Positions 1 to 6,784 are shown, counted from the first letter of the stretch. The stretch is DNA of 6,910 nt from Euryarchaeota archaeon UBA91 (GCA_002499705.1 DAMU01000007.1:13240-20149), one strand, 5' to 3'. Numbers and translations: made by a program. Notes: generated by a model from the sequence alone, not told the origin.

Positions 1-1998
1 TCTCATACCCAACGGGTGACAATCGTAGTTCCTGAAGTCAACGCGGTGAACATTGGAGCTGCTGGAATAACAGGCCTTTCTGCGGCCCCTGGTGACTCTA
101 CTGGATTTGTCATATCTGTAATGAATATAGGGAACACTCCAGGTCAGTATACCGTATCATGTACTTCCGAAAATCGATGGCAGGTTATGCTGGGCAGTTC
201 GAATTCATCAACCCTTGAATTTGAGCCATTGAACATCAAAGAGTCTTTGCCGATGTATATTCGAATTTTTGTCCCTCCAGTTTCAAACGGTGTCCCAGTA
301 TCCGGCTCCTCTGATACGGTTACGTGTTGGGTGAATTCACAAAATGATGCAACAATGAACTTCACTCAGTCGGTTGATGTACTTGTACTTCCACAGGAAT
401 CGTTTGATAGCGATTTGTACGATGACATTGGTGCGATTGGTCCTTCTGCTATCAATCGAAATGTATTGGTTGATACCGGTGAGCAGGTCTCACTCAATTT
501 AACCATCAAAAATACTGGCAACACTGCTCTTGATTTAGATGTCAGCGTTCAACCTTCGAACCCTCTCTGGCCGATTGAAGTATCGTATCAAGACCAGACT
601 GACAGTCGGAAAATATCTCTAAGTTTGCAAGGTGGTGAAGTTACGACTGTTAATTTCGTCTTTGGAGTTCCGCCTGTTGCTGAAGAAGGTGAAGTCAATA
701 ATTTCGTCATCAGGACTGAGATGGATGCACAAAATTTTGTTACGAATACGACCGTGCTGAAGGTTCGGGACGATCTTTCAATGGAACTCAATGGACCTGA
801 AAGTGGAGTCATTCCTACAACGATTTCCTCTGACTTTTCGTTTGGTGAATTCCAAATTACCAACACTGGGAACGCACCTCTTTCGTTGAATTGGAGTAAC
901 GGTTTAGCACCCGACGGCTGGACTGTTGGCTTTGCTAATCCAAGTAATTACATTGAACCTCGTGAACAACGAACAGTTCGCCTTGGATTCATCCCTCCAG
1001 CAAATGCTCCTGCAACTGATAAAGCATTCGAAATAGTCGTTACTGCATCAGGATTCAACAGCGGGAGAATGATTCAAAATTCAGTTACTGTTGTAGTCTC
1101 AGTTTTGGCGTCTCCTTTTGCAAACATTACGGTTGAAGATGCATCGATTACGCCTTTCATTCTGGTCTCAAGAGGCGATACTGTGACGCAGAACATTGTC
1201 ATTCGTAATGACGGTAACATTCCCCTAAGCGGTGAGGTCCTGAGTGAAGTTTTGGATGATGATGGAAATGTTTCAAGCGCATGGGCTGTCTCTTGTTTAC
1301 CCGCTACAATATCAGATATTGCCGTTGGAGAACAGGTGATTCTGCGAATTGACCTTACCCCCTCGGATGATGCTCAAAAAGGAAAGGTGTTGACAACGAT
1401 TACTCTTAATTCGGGAGATGACGTTTATGGGACACTTGCCATTGAATCGTCGGTTGATTCTGCAGTAGGTTCTGAAGGTCTTTTCAGTTTCTTGCCACTC
1501 TATCTCTCACTTCCTCTCATCTCGCTGTTGCTTATTGGCGCAGTTGTTCTTGCTTTGCGAATGAAGAAAAGTGGAGAGTTAACCGATTCTGGTGATGAAC
1601 TGGTTGCTCCTGGCGCTTTTGTTGACCCCGACCATCAAGGAACTCGAAGAGAGAGTGCGTTGGATATAGGTTACGCAGTCGACGAACTCGCAAGTGGAGA
1701 AGTTTCATCAGATGAGATTGCTGCTGCACTTGCCCAATCGTTGCAAATGCCAACACCAGTAGCTGCAACAGTTCCACTCGGATTACCTCCTGCCGGATTA
1801 CCTCCACAACCTCTGCCAATGGGTTTGCCGCCTGCGGGATTACCACCGAAACCAGTTCCAGCCCTTCCACTCCCGTTGCCAGCAGTAGCACCGCCACTGC
1901 CTGCACTTGGGCCACCTTTGCCAGCATCAGGATTGCCTGCTGGATGGACAATGGAACAGTGGCAACACTACGGCCAACAATGGCTCGATAGGCAGTAG
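1..1998 (+). CDS. Large Ig-like-repeat surface protein with C-terminal TM anchor and Pro-rich cytoplasmic tail (5' end missing)
   Basis: The reading frame is open from the first base, so the gene starts upstream of the window; the GTG at 16 is only the first possible start codon seen. Residues here count from base 1 (665 visible). Four beta-sandwich repeats of the CARDB/NEW3 (NPCBM-associated) type are marked by N-x-G-N turns: NIGN (nt 124-135), NTGN (511-522), NTGN (862-873) and NDGN (1207-1218), about 115-129 residues apart. A hydrophobic helix at about residues 496-520 (nt 1486-1560) is followed by RMKK, which predicts an outside N-terminus and a cytoplasmic tail. The tail has a charged helical stretch (about nt 1648-1743), a Pro/Leu/Ala-rich region (about 1774-1941) and an aromatic end. 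Known: such repeats occur in archaeal cell-surface and adhesion proteins. Inferred: an anchored envelope protein; ligand unknown. Any signal peptide lies outside the window. Confidence 0.85.
   Translation, partial: SHTQRVTIVVPEVNAVNIGAAGITGLSAAPGDSTGFVISVMNIGNTPGQYTVSCTSENRWQVMLGSSNSSTLEFEPLNIKESLPMYIRIFVPPVSNGVPVSGSSDTVTCWVNSQNDATMNFTQSVDVLVLPQESFDSDLYDDIGAIGPSAINRNVLVDTGEQVSLNLTIKNTGNTALDLDVSVQPSNPLWPIEVSYQDQTDSRKISLSLQGGEVTTVNFVFGVPPVAEEGEVNNFVIRTEMDAQNFVTNTTVLKVRDDLSMELNGPESGVIPTTISSDFSFGEFQITNTGNAPLSLNWSNGLAPDGWTVGFANPSNYIEPREQRTVRLGFIPPANAPATDKAFEIVVTASGFNSGRMIQNSVTVVVSVLASPFANITVEDASITPFILVSRGDTVTQNIVIRNDGNIPLSGEVLSEVLDDDGNVSSAWAVSCLPATISDIAVGEQVILRIDLTPSDDAQKGKVLTTITLNSGDDVYGTLAIESSVDSAVGSEGLFSFLPLYLSLPLISLLLIGAVVLALRMKKSGELTDSGDELVAPGAFVDPDHQGTRRESALDIGYAVDELASGEVSSDEIAAALAQSLQMPTPVAATVPLGLPPAGLPPQPLPMGLPPAGLPPKPVPALPLPLPAVAPPLPALGPPLPASGLPAGWTMEQWQHYGQQWLDRQ
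1780..1848 (+). repeat. Duplicated GLPPAGLPP coding repeat in Pro-rich tail
   Basis: The nine-residue unit GLPPAGLPP is encoded at 1780-1806 and again at 1822-1848, separated by five residues. Each unit is itself two GLPP steps. The two copies use different synonymous codons (for example TTA CCT CCT versus TTG CCG CCT), so the repeat is held at the protein level rather than being a fresh DNA duplication. More degenerate PLP/PPLP steps continue to about 1941. Confidence 0.8.
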
Positions 1999-2014
1999 CC
2001 TTCACGCACACCTC

Positions 2015-2020
2015 TAATAT
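2015..2020 (+). promoter_or_regulatory. Candidate TATA box for adk (possible leaderless transcript)
   Basis: The AT-rich hexamer TAATAT sits in the 43-nt gap between the surface-protein gene and adk. Its centre is about 24-25 nt upstream of the adk ATG, the usual archaeal spacing from TATA box to transcription start. No GGAGG- or GAGGTG-like site precedes the ATG, which fits a transcript starting at or next to the start codon. The rest of the gap is GC-richer. Supported by position and composition only. Confidence 0.45.
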
Positions 2021-2041
2021 GATGCGCCGCAAGGGCTGTGT

Positions 2042-2671
2042 ATGAGCAGTATCGTATTGTTTGGCCCTCCGGGCGCTGGAAAGGGTACACAAGCAGAGAG
2101 AATTATGGAAGCAACTGGATTGCCACAAGTATCAACAGGGGATATGTTGCGGGCAGCGGTCAAGGCAGGGACTGAAACAGGAATGGTTGCAAAAGGATTC
2201 ATGGAATCGGGCCAACTTGTGCCTGATTCGGTCATTATTGACTTGATTAAAGACAGAATTCTCGAGTCAGATGCTAACAACGGCGTCATGTTCGATGGTT
2301 TTCCTCGAACAATTCCACAGGCTGAGGCATTGGCTGAAATAACTGCTGTGACGCATGTTATCGCTATTGAAGTCCCAGATGAGAGGATTGTGGAACGAAT
2401 CTGCGGTCGGTATTCTTGCGCAAATTGTAGCAGCGTTTTCCATGACATCTTCAACCCCATCGGCAAAGCCGGTTGTCTGTGTGAGGATTGGGAGGAAAAG
2501 CGGAGATCAGATGACAACGAGGCGACGGTTAATTCACGTCTCAGCACATATCATGAACAGACTTCACCACTCGCAGATTGGTATCGTCAGAAAGGGATGT
2601 TTTATTCTGTAAACGGTGACAGAGCTATTGACGAAATTACAGTAGATATCCTTGCAGCACTTGAGCAATGA
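2042..2671 (+). CDS. adk: Adenylate kinase, bacterial-type long form with Cys-containing LID
   Basis: Catalyses ATP + AMP = 2 ADP in the cytoplasm and maintains the adenylate pool. The 209-residue length fits the long-LID bacterial-type family, not the distinct archaeal AdkA type. Visible motifs: P-loop GPPGAGKGT (8-16); STGDMLR (31-37), with the AMP-site Arg37; DGFPRT (85-90); Arg119 and Arg123; and RRSDDNE (154-160) followed by Arg166. These correspond to the conserved E. coli Arg36, Arg88, Arg119, Arg123, Arg156 and Arg167. The LID (about 121-157) has C126-x2-C129 and C145-x-C147, as in zinc-binding Gram-positive enzymes, but the second pair is C-x-C-E rather than C-x2-C. Start: the ATG gives the standard N-terminus just before the P-loop. 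Its stop codon overlaps the ribosome binding site of the next gene, suggesting co-transcription or coupling. Confidence 0.95.
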   Translation: MSSIVLFGPPGAGKGTQAERIMEATGLPQVSTGDMLRAAVKAGTETGMVAKGFMESGQLVPDSVIIDLIKDRILESDANNGVMFDGFPRTIPQAEALAEITAVTHVIAIEVPDERIVERICGRYSCANCSSVFHDIFNPIGKAGCLCEDWEEKRRSDDNEATVNSRLSTYHEQTSPLADWYRQKGMFYSVNGDRAIDEITVDILAALEQ

Positions 2672-2675
2672 GGTG
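2670..2675 (+). promoter_or_regulatory. Ribosome binding site of rnp4 (supports TTG start)
   Basis: GAGGTG lies 5 nt before the TTG at 2681 and overlaps the last bases of adk, including its TGA stop at 2669-2671. It is complementary to the usual archaeal 16S 3' end (CACCUCC). This site is the main reason to accept the TTG start for the next gene. Confidence 0.75.
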
Positions 2676-2680
2676 GATTT

Positions 2681-3037
2681 TTGAGCTCTCGAAATAAACG
2701 TCGTCGTAAAGACAAAATCGATCGACGTGAATTTGCTCGAACCAGCCAGGTTCGTTTGATTAAGATCCTAGAGAATCCCTCGCAGCACCACGAAAAGGTC
2801 GTTCAATCGAGTGCTCGCCATTTGGTTAAGATTTCACGACGTCACCGTATCCCGATACCACTTCGCGCACGGCATTTGTTTTGTCGAAAGTGCCTTGTTC
2901 CTTTCACTTATGGTGAAAATGCCCGCGTTCGTGTACGGGCTGGACAGAGGACAGTAACGTGTCTTGATTGTTCCTCTGTACGTCGTTATGGTGGTGGCCC
3001 AAAATCACATCGAAAGACGACCTCAACGAATTCATAG
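2681..3037 (+). CDS. rnp4: Ribonuclease P protein component 4 (Rpp21/Rpr2 family)
   Basis: Protein subunit of archaeal RNase P, which removes the 5' leader from pre-tRNA; in the family this subunit pairs with Rnp1 (Rpp29) and binds the specificity side of the RNA. The 118-residue protein has a very basic N-terminus (residues 1-20, many Arg/Lys), a helical segment (about 17-55), and a zinc ribbon with C68-x2-C71 and C94-x2-C97. Between and after these come the typical NARVRVRAG (80-88) and VRRYGG segments. Length and layout match the family, and the C-terminus is basic and probably disordered. The TTG start is supported by GAGGTG 5 nt upstream, and no better in-frame start precedes the basic region. 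It follows adk by 9 nt and precedes the CRM-domain gene, a neighbour I recall seeing next to rnp4 in other euryarchaea. Confidence 0.93.
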   Translation: MSSRNKRRRKDKIDRREFARTSQVRLIKILENPSQHHEKVVQSSARHLVKISRRHRIPIPLRARHLFCRKCLVPFTYGENARVRVRAGQRTVTCLDCSSVRRYGGGPKSHRKTTSTNS

Positions 3038-3073
3038 TTTTCAACGGTCACATACTTGAACAAGAGTGCTTTC

Positions 3074-3080
3074 GGAGGGG
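3074..3080 (+). promoter_or_regulatory. Ribosome binding site of the CRM-domain gene (decides start)
   Basis: GGAGGGG ends 8 nt before the ATG at 3089. The strong match to the archaeal anti-Shine-Dalgarno favours this ATG over the upstream in-frame TTG at 3056, which has no such site, and over the GTG at 3080, which overlaps the site itself. Confidence 0.75.
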
Positions 3081-3088
3081 TGAACATC

Positions 3089-3355
3089 ATGGGCAGTGAC
3101 ATTCCTGAATCGATTCGTAGAGAGGCAATGTCCCGTGACTTTCAAGTTACAATCCGTGTTGGAAAATCTGGAATTACTGACACCTTGGTTTCTGAAATTG
3201 ATTCCCAATTGCAAAAACGTAACTTGGTCAAAATCAAATTAAACAGAGGATTGTTTGAGCGCAAAGACATTTCACAAGTGTGGGCGCACTTGGCTGAGCG
3301 AACAAATTCAGTTGTTGTTTTGGCTCGTGGAAATGTTGGCGTTCTTTGGCGTTAA
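3089..3355 (+). CDS. Small stand-alone CRM-domain RNA-binding protein (YhbY-like, COG1534)
   Basis: An 88-residue protein made almost entirely of one CRM (CRS1-YhbY) domain. An N-terminal helix (about 5-16) leads to a strand and the RNA-contacting GxxG loop GKSG (25-28) within VTIRVGKSGITD. Then come a helix (about 30-43), the strand LVKIKLN, a further helix in the segment containing VWAHLAERT, and the final strand ending in GVLWR. Known: bacterial YhbY binds pre-50S ribosomal particles, and plant CRM proteins act in group II intron splicing; archaeal members are less studied. Inferred role: binding rRNA or another structured RNA during maturation. Longer forms starting at TTG 3056 add eleven residues without family support. 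It lies 51 nt after rnp4 and 26 nt before the permease gene, all on one strand. Confidence 0.9.
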   Translation: MGSDIPESIRREAMSRDFQVTIRVGKSGITDTLVSEIDSQLQKRNLVKIKLNRGLFERKDISQVWAHLAERTNSVVVLARGNVGVLWR

Positions 3356-3367
3356 GCAACCGCTAAC

Positions 3368-3372
3368 GAGGA
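3368..3372 (+). promoter_or_regulatory. Ribosome binding site of the permease gene
   Basis: GAGGA in the 26-nt gap after the CRM gene, 9 nt before the ATG at 3382. A second ATG follows directly at 3385, so the protein may begin with either Met. Confidence 0.6.
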
Positions 3373-3381
3373 AATACTCAA

Positions 3382-5166
3382 ATGATGATTTCCTTAGGCA
3401 TGACCATGAAGGCAAGTATGATACTTGGCAGTCGTCGCCGACACATCTCGCAGTATATCGCTCTAGGACTCTTGGCTTTTACTGGCACAATGATGTTTAC
3501 GACCAATTCCATGGCAGCAGGTTCTTCCTCCGGTGGCTCACCATTCAGTTCGATTGAAAATACTCAAGCGATCTGGGTTGGTTTAGGTATTCTTCTCGGT
3601 GTCTATGCATTGATTATTACTGAAGTTGTTCATCGCACTTTAGCAGCAGCAGTAGGCGGTCTCTTAGCGATTCTAGCTCTCTGTTATTACTCTGAACAAG
3701 CCTATACACTCGGTGAAGTGACCACGCTCATCGATTGGGAGACCATTGGTTTACTCCTCGGAATGATGGTCATGGTTGGTATTCTTTCCCATACTGGTTT
3801 GTTTGAATGGTTCGCTGTTCAAGCATACAAGCGGAGCGGAGGTTCAGTGTGGACGCTTGTCGTAATTCTTTGTTCTGTTACCGCAGTTCTTTCTGCATTC
3901 CTCGACAATGTCACGACAATGCTGCTGTTGACGCCTGTAACTATTCAATTAGCGAAAGTTCTCGATATCAAACCAATTCCACTGCTTATCTCGGAAGTTT
4001 TGTTTTCCAATATAGGTGGAGCAGCGACGATGATCGGAGATCCACCTAACATTATGATTGGTTCAGGACTTTCTTCAGCAGCTATTGAAGAAGCAGCCAT
4101 GAAAGAGGAGGGACTTGTGCGAGAAGGTTATCTTGACTTAGTAAGTTCAGGTGTAACATTCAATGATTTCATCATCGAAATGGCTCCAGGTATTTTGATG
4201 ACTGTAGTCCCGAGTTTCATGTTCTTGAAGTGGTTCTATGCTGAAGAATTCTCAGGAAGTCGAATCCGTGATATCGCTGAACTTGAGTCAAAATACGGCA
4301 TCAAAGATGCTGGTATGCTGAAAGTGAGTGGCGCAATTCTCATTCTGGTTGTTCTCAATTTCTTCCTTCACCCTATAACGCATATTGCCGTTTCATGGAT
4401 TGCTATTGTTGGTGCAGTGGTTATGCTTCTTGCTACAGACCGACATGATTTGGAACAACCTCTTGAACACGTCGAGTGGACTACGCTGCTGTTCTTTGCA
4501 GGACTTTTCGTTCTCGTTCATGCTTTGCAATATTTGGGGGTAATCTCCTTTATTGGAGAGTATGTTACGAAAGGAATTGAAATGTTTGGTTCTGATGCAG
4601 AAGGAGACGTCGTACGCCTTGCAGCAGCAGTTCTAATTATCCTATGGGTCTCGGCAATTGCTTCTGCATTCATCGACAATATCCCCTATACTGCAACGAT
4701 GATTCCTGTCGTTCTTCAAATTTCATACGAGCTCAACATTGATCTTAACCCGCTCATTTGGGCCCTCGCATTTGGTGCATGTCTTGGTGGTAACGGAACA
4801 CTCATCGGTGCTTCTGCAAATGTAGTGACTGCAGGTATGTCTGAGGAAGCAGGTTATCCTATATCGTTCAATGAATTTTTCAAAGCCGGATTCCCAATAA
4901 TGATTCTCACAACCGCTATCGTCTCCTTTTACATGATTTTAGTCTATGTCGTTGGTGCAGACGGTGGAGCAACCACATGGAAACTCGTTCTGACTGCAAT
5001 TACACTGTTTGGAATTATTTGGCAAGTTGCTAGAGGTCGTTCGAAGGGTAAGAGTTTTGCAGAATCCTTGGTTGATGATGATTCTGAAGAGATTATGGAT
5101 GCTGTTGAAAACCTCGTTGACATCGTGGTTCGAAACGTTCCCGGCCGAAGTGATTCAGAAGAATGA
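3382..5166 (+). CDS. ArsB/NhaD/OCA2-type ion permease (ion transporter superfamily, COG1055)
   Basis: A 594-residue polytopic membrane protein. The first 45 residues look like a signal sequence: RRR (18-20), a hydrophobic run (about 25-39) and a possible signal-peptidase site after SMA (43-45), followed by a Gly/Ser-rich stretch. Two related halves carry paired re-entrant/core motifs: FLDNVTTMLLLTP (173-185) with NIGGAATMIGDPPN (210-223), and AFIDNIP (Asp432-Asn433) with GGNGTLIGASANV (469-481). This two-fold pattern, and IGDPPN in particular, is typical of the family containing the human P protein (OCA2), ArsB and NhaD. Family members move arsenite, exchange Na+/H+ or conduct anions; the substrate here cannot be read from sequence. 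No arsR or arsC lies nearby, so arsenite is not favoured. The C-terminal tail (about 555-594) is acidic and cytosolic or amphipathic. The gene sits 26 nt after the CRM gene and 56 nt before the next. Confidence 0.9.
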   Translation: MMISLGMTMKASMILGSRRRHISQYIALGLLAFTGTMMFTTNSMAAGSSSGGSPFSSIENTQAIWVGLGILLGVYALIITEVVHRTLAAAVGGLLAILALCYYSEQAYTLGEVTTLIDWETIGLLLGMMVMVGILSHTGLFEWFAVQAYKRSGGSVWTLVVILCSVTAVLSAFLDNVTTMLLLTPVTIQLAKVLDIKPIPLLISEVLFSNIGGAATMIGDPPNIMIGSGLSSAAIEEAAMKEEGLVREGYLDLVSSGVTFNDFIIEMAPGILMTVVPSFMFLKWFYAEEFSGSRIRDIAELESKYGIKDAGMLKVSGAILILVVLNFFLHPITHIAVSWIAIVGAVVMLLATDRHDLEQPLEHVEWTTLLFFAGLFVLVHALQYLGVISFIGEYVTKGIEMFGSDAEGDVVRLAAAVLIILWVSAIASAFIDNIPYTATMIPVVLQISYELNIDLNPLIWALAFGACLGGNGTLIGASANVVTAGMSEEAGYPISFNEFFKAGFPIMILTTAIVSFYMILVYVVGADGGATTWKLVLTAITLFGIIWQVARGRSKGKSFAESLVDDDSEEIMDAVENLVDIVVRNVPGRSDSEE

Positions 5167-5212
5167 ATCGATGAAGCGTCGAGTTGAAGTGCTGCCCACT
5201 GCTCGTTGTGCT

Positions 5213-5216
5213 GAGG
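5213..5216 (+). promoter_or_regulatory. Weak ribosome binding site of the zinc-ribbon/TPR gene
   Basis: GAGG lies 6 nt upstream of the ATG at 5223. It favours this ATG over the in-frame TTG at 5184, whose upstream region has no such site. Starting at 5223 also places the zinc ribbon at the very N-terminus, as is common for such proteins. Confidence 0.5.
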
Positions 5217-5222
5217 CAGTGT

Positions 5223-6602
5223 ATGTTTGAATGCAAAATATGCGGACTACTTTCTCTAGGAGGTTCGGCATGCCCGGCATGCGGAAGTATGCTTCTTGTC
5301 GACCTCGCACAGGAAGATGGTGATGCTACTGCGCTTCCATCTGAAGTGCCAGGCCTTGACGAAGCTGTTGCTTCATGGTATGAACTTGAAGGCATTGACC
5401 CCCCCGAACAGGAGGAAGTAGAGATTGTCGAAGAGCAAATTTCCGGTTCACTTCCCTTCGGCTTTTCAGGAGAATCAAACACACACATTTCCCGTCTTCC
5501 TTTCGGAGTTGGAAGTTATTCAGGCGGAATGCCGTTTGACGAAAGTGAAGATGCGTTACCTCTCATAAGTGAAGTATCAGAATCTCCAGCAATCAATGAA
5601 CATGAGGGTGTAATGGTAGAAGCACCTCCAAAGTCCAGCATCGAAACACCCCTTCAACCCAACATCATTCATGAAGCGCCTATTGCAATGCCCCCTGTTG
5701 TTGAATCACCCCCCTCACCGCTTGACCTACCTCCAGTGCCGGAGGCACCAACTCTCTCGAGCGTAGAGCCCGTGGAATCTAACCCACTCCCCCCACCTCC
5801 TCAGGCGTTCAGTCCTGAACCGCTTCGTGTGGCTCCAGTTCCAATCTCTACTGCACAAGTCTCCCTGCAAACTCCAACGGAATCATCGTTTGAAGACGTG
5901 CCGGACATGTGGCGAATCGATGCTTCACCGGTTGACATGGAACAAATCTATGCGATGGAAGATCAAGTTGTGGAAGTCATTCACACCACAGATGAGCCTC
6001 ATGAATCATTTCTCCACACAACTGGAAGTGAAGATTTACATCCCGATTCTGCAGTCATTTCCTTGGACTTGCATCCTGCAAAAGCAATGGGTGTTCGGCT
6101 TGAAGGACTTCCGGAAATGGAGGATACTTTGGCAGAGGGTTTCTATGCAATTGGTGAAGAATCTTGGGCACAAGCTGCAATAGCATTTCAGAAAATGGCT
6201 GCGAAGATGCCAGGGGATTCAGCAGTATTCAATAATTATGGATTGGCGTTACTGCAACGTGCATTGGTGATGGCGAAGAGTGCTGACTTAGAGATTCAGC
6301 AACTGGCTTCAACACAGTTTGAATCTTCTATCCTGGCACTGCGAGAAGCTGCAAAAACCGCTCCAACGAACCCCACAATCCTGCTGAACTTAGCCCACGC
6401 ACTTCTTGTAAGCGGACGTGCAGAAAAGGCCCTTGCTCTCATCAGTATGTACGAAAAAAGTCATTCCAAGACACCTGAAAGTGCGAATTTAGAGGCTGCC
6501 TCACTTGTAAGTCTCGGCGAAAGCAGACAAGCACTGAAGATTCTGAACATGGTCGAACAAGATGAAACTGTTCTTTCAAACCTGTCGAAATTGTCTTACT
6601 AG
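5223..6602 (+). CDS. N-terminal zinc ribbon, acidic/Pro-rich linker, C-terminal TPR protein
   Basis: A 459-residue protein of unrecognised family. The N-terminus is a short zinc ribbon: C4-x2-C7, a nine-residue spacer, then C17-x2-C20. Residues about 30-290 are low in hydrophobic helices, acidic and rich in Pro, Ser and Glu, with a Pro-dense core (about 133-210), so probably disordered. Residues about 299-459 are helical and TPR-like: FYAIGEESWAQAAIAFQKMA, FNNYGLALLQRALV, LLNLAHALLVSGRAEKALAL and LEAASLVSLGESRQALKIL follow the TPR pattern of small and large residues. No transmembrane helix or signal peptide is seen, so it is probably cytoplasmic. Inferred: an adaptor or scaffold that binds partners through the TPR region, with the ribbon for nucleic acid or protein contacts. 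Starts at 5184 (TTG) or 5223 (ATG) are both possible; the ATG is preferred. It is the last gene of the run. Confidence 0.8.
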   Translation: MFECKICGLLSLGGSACPACGSMLLVDLAQEDGDATALPSEVPGLDEAVASWYELEGIDPPEQEEVEIVEEQISGSLPFGFSGESNTHISRLPFGVGSYSGGMPFDESEDALPLISEVSESPAINEHEGVMVEAPPKSSIETPLQPNIIHEAPIAMPPVVESPPSPLDLPPVPEAPTLSSVEPVESNPLPPPPQAFSPEPLRVAPVPISTAQVSLQTPTESSFEDVPDMWRIDASPVDMEQIYAMEDQVVEVIHTTDEPHESFLHTTGSEDLHPDSAVISLDLHPAKAMGVRLEGLPEMEDTLAEGFYAIGEESWAQAAIAFQKMAAKMPGDSAVFNNYGLALLQRALVMAKSADLEIQQLASTQFESSILALREAAKTAPTNPTILLNLAHALLVSGRAEKALALISMYEKSHSKTPESANLEAASLVSLGESRQALKILNMVEQDETVLSNLSKLSY

Positions 6603-6711
6603 TTTTATCAAATGAAACTAAAAAGGTGAATTTTTCGTCAAGTTTTCCCCAACAAAATCACTAAAATGTTGCGAATAATTTAGGGTGAAGAATTGGAAAA
6701 ATATTCCTTGA
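6603..6711. other. AT-rich gene-free spacer after the last gene
   Basis: About 110 nt, AT-rich, with a T5 run at 6631-6635 and a TTTT at 6643-6646. Only trivial plus-strand frames occur (under 10 codons). It is probably the 3' untranslated region of the preceding gene. The T-runs could serve as simple archaeal oligo-T terminators before the stronger site at 6712. Confidence 0.5.
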
Positions 6712-6751
6712 GCGATTGCAGAGCAATACCGCTTTTTCGAGACCTTTTTTT
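6712..6751 (+). terminator. Hairpin plus oligo-T terminator-like site
   Basis: GCGATTGC (6712-6719) faces GCAAT (6723-6727) and CGC (6730-6732), with loop AGA (6720-6722) and two unpaired bases (6728-6729), giving an 8-bp stem. T5 (6733-6737) follows at once, then a T7 run at 6745-6751 after 7 nt. GAGACC occurs on both sides of the second run (6739-6744 and 6752-6757). Orientation and place, after the last plus-strand gene, fit transcription termination. Archaea need only the T-runs, so the hairpin may be incidental or may stabilise the transcript end. Confidence 0.6.
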
Positions 6752-6784
6752 GAGACCATTCCCCAGTGTCCTTACCGATTCGTT

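Noticed and set aside
1532..2128. Long minus-strand open frame (198 codons) opposite the Pro-rich tail
   Set aside because: It is antisense to a clear coding region and is kept open by the Pro/Leu/Ala codon bias of that tail; no domain is recognisable.
3056..3088. Upstream TTG start for the CRM-domain protein
   Set aside because: It lacks a ribosome binding site, and its extra residues fall across the strong GGAGGGG site that serves the ATG at 3089.
5268..5283. GGCATGCC-CGGCATGC repeat
   Set aside because: It encodes the second Cys pair of the zinc ribbon (ACPACG), so codon use explains it.
5093..5488. Minus-strand open frame opposite the permease end and zinc-ribbon start
   Set aside because: It overlaps two well-supported plus-strand genes, is Ser/Pro-rich by codon mirror effect and has no family signature.
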